Assembly (NCBI GenBank): GCA_964468645.1
Contig: CAYXUU010000017.1
Span: 1 to 64,000, forward strand
Source: JAIOZK01 sp964468645
GTDB taxonomy: Bacteria; Bacteroidota; Bacteroidia; Bacteroidales; JAIOZK01
DNA: 64,000 bases
Reading direction: 5' to 3'
In this document: positions 62,856 through 64,000 of the stretch, piece after piece
How the letters are laid out: each line of letters begins with the position of its first letter
Numbering within the stretch: position 1 is the first letter of the stretch
Position numbers and translations under genes: made by a program
The notes under the pieces: model-generated
Told to the model about the DNA's origin: nothing
The model's database searches: none
What the model saw: the letters and a program-made list of their open reading frames with translations, nothing else

Positions 62856-64000
62856 TTATTCTATTAAGTCAATGATAATATTATATGTCTCGTTGATATA
62901 TATATCTTTATTGATCTGTTTAATTTTACTCTGGTTTATCTCCATCTCTGCATCATCAATATGAAGATATTCTTTAAGATACTCTGGATTTTCTACACTA
63001 AACACCGAATCATTTTCAATATAATGATTATCGTAAACAAACAAATTACGGTTTGAATGGTAGTAAGCTTTATAGGAATTAAAATCAAGGGGAATATGAA
63101 ATTCATTCTTCCTGTGGGAAATCAATTCACTGATCTGTTTAATGTAACAAAATGCACTATCATTATTTATTCGTTGCTTACTGCGATGTGCAATTTCATT
63201 AATCGGAAGTGGATCGTAAGGGTAATAATACGTTTTCTTATCCACGGTTGATGGCTTCAAGGATGATTTATATGATTTTTCACCTAAACTTATACTGTCA
63301 AAAATATAAGGCAATGGCACATCGGGAATCACACCAATCCCCTGAAAACTTTTTCCGTTTACCCTTGAAAACTCTCCGCTTGTGATCTTCAAGTACCAGT
63401 TTGCTGAGTTTTCTTTTTCCATATTTGAATTGTCAGTTTCCTCATTAAGCTCGATGATTTCCTGCATGGTGGATTTACCGTAGGAGATCGAACCAACAAT
63501 AATTGCCCTATGATGATCCTGCAATGCTGCGGCAAAAAATTCAGAAGCAGAAGCACTGAACGGATCGAGCAAAACAACCATTGGATCATCATAAATGGTT
63601 CCACGGTTCAGGTCCTTTATCGTAACCGGATTCTCTCCTGATGATTGAACTATTCCCAGTGCACCATAATTGATAAAAATTCCTGCCAGTTGTAATGCCT
63701 CCAGCATCACTCCTCCCTGATTACTTCTCAAATCGAAAATCAGTCCCTCTATTCCTTCCCTTTTAAGTTTTATGAGTTCTTTGGCGACATCACTGGCACA
63801 ACCATCAGGTAAATATGAATACTGATTTACCTGATAATAGAAGGCTGGTAAATTAATATATCCAATCTTATGCTGGCCCTGCAGGATAAAACTTCTAATC
63901 ACATTTTCCGCTACATTAAGGTTTTCCTTATGTAGTTTTATTGTACTTTCTTTACCATTTTTCTTTCGAATATGGAAAGAAGCTTCATTAATTTCATCTG
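62856..64000 (-). CDS. prc: C-terminal processing protease (S41, Prc/Tsp-like), 5' end outside window
   Basis: The frame is open to the window edge, so only the C-terminal 380 or so residues are seen. It starts inside a PDZ-like segment (RKKNGKESTIKLHKENLNVA), then IGYINLPAFYYQV, DLRSNQGGVMLEALQLAGIF, and the catalytic dyad in LDPFSASASEFFAAAL (Ser) and GSISYGKSTMQE (Lys). The tail (about the last 120 residues) resembles the Prc C-terminal extension. Family members degrade or trim periplasmic proteins at C-termini. A GTG near 63902 could look like a start, but the continuous upstream frame shows that it is internal. Confidence 0.88.
   Translation of the reverse strand, partial: DEINEASFHIRKKNGKESTIKLHKENLNVAENVIRSFILQGQHKIGYINLPAFYYQVNQYSYLPDGCASDVAKELIKLKREGIEGLIFDLRSNQGGVMLEALQLAGIFINYGALGIVQSSGENPVTIKDLNRGTIYDDPMVVLLDPFSASASEFFAAALQDHHRAIIVGSISYGKSTMQEIIELNEETDNSNMEKENSANWYLKITSGEFSRVNGKSFQGIGVIPDVPLPYIFDSISLGEKSYKSSLKPSTVDKKTYYYPYDPLPINEIAHRSKQRINNDSAFCYIKQISELISHRKNEFHIPLDFNSYKAYYHSNRNLFVYDNHYIENDSVFSVENPEYLKEYLHIDDAEMEINQSKIKQINKDIYINETYNIIIDLIE

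Noticed and set aside
63900..63902. GTG as start of the S41 protease
   Set aside because: The frame remains open upstream to the window edge with PDZ-like sequence, so the gene is truncated by the window.
1..64000. Prophage, insertion sequence, integrase or defence system
   Set aside because: No transposase, integrase, phage structural gene, restriction or toxin-antitoxin motif was found; the only mobile-like signal is the palindromic element at 29908-30041.

Overview
The window comes from a Bacteroidota chromosome (most likely an uncultured Bacteroidales-like lineage, possibly a metagenome assembly because a 100-N scaffold gap is present). Evidence: AT-rich DNA, three secreted proteins ending in type IX secretion (T9SS) type A sorting domains, several promoters of the Bacteroidota form TAnnTTTG, few Shine-Dalgarno sequences, Bacteroidota-type families (DUF4301, DUF1684, C10 peptidase, PAS-rich kinases), and low-complexity repeats in most intergenic gaps.

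Layout. 0-0.2 kb: damaged 3' end of rplT with a strong terminator. 0.25-5.7 kb: a metallophosphoesterase lipoprotein, a membrane coiled-coil protein, a cyanophycin-synthetase-like ATP-grasp protein and a PQQ-type propeller. 5.7-9.3 kb: an NtrC-type regulator with its sensor kinase (minus strand). 9.4-15.1 kb: an unusual DUF218-like/DUF1684 fusion, pdxH, a sodium/solute symporter and a DUF4301 protein. 15.2-15.5 kb: two tRNA-Leu genes. 15.5-23.9 kb: a large secreted helical-repeat protein, a hybrid kinase, peptidase E and a second cyanophycin-synthetase-like protein. 23.9-30 kb (minus): a Rieske-like lipoprotein whose histidine ligands are absent, two M28 peptidases and a TPR protein. 30-36.7 kb: a FAD/FeS oxidoreductase, a T9SS-exported C10 peptidase, lipoate ligase and an LEA14-like lipoprotein. 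36.8-41.3 kb (minus): a probable unit of isocitrate/isopropylmalate dehydrogenase, lipoprotein, HD-domain protein and fused aconitase-family enzyme. 41.6-46.5 kb: cca, a scaffold gap in a 22-bp repeat, miaA, cyanophycinase and isoaspartyl dipeptidase. 46.7-54.7 kb: a four-gene phosphorelay cassette. 55.3-61.7 kb: secreted or surface proteins, including a T9SS protein with a second decayed sorting tail after its stop. 61.8-64 kb: a lipoprotein and a truncated Prc/S41 protease.

The most coherent unusual theme is cyanophycin-like dipeptide-polymer metabolism spread over three loci: two CphA-family proteins at 2.1 and 21.7 kb, peptidase E at 20.8 kb, and cyanophycinase plus IadA at 44.5-46.5 kb. 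Both CphA-like proteins have lost the Mur-ligase P-loop, as expected of CphA2-type (dipeptide-polymerising) rather than CphA1-type enzymes, and they are degenerate in different places, so they may work together. A Mur-active CphA1 is not present in the window.
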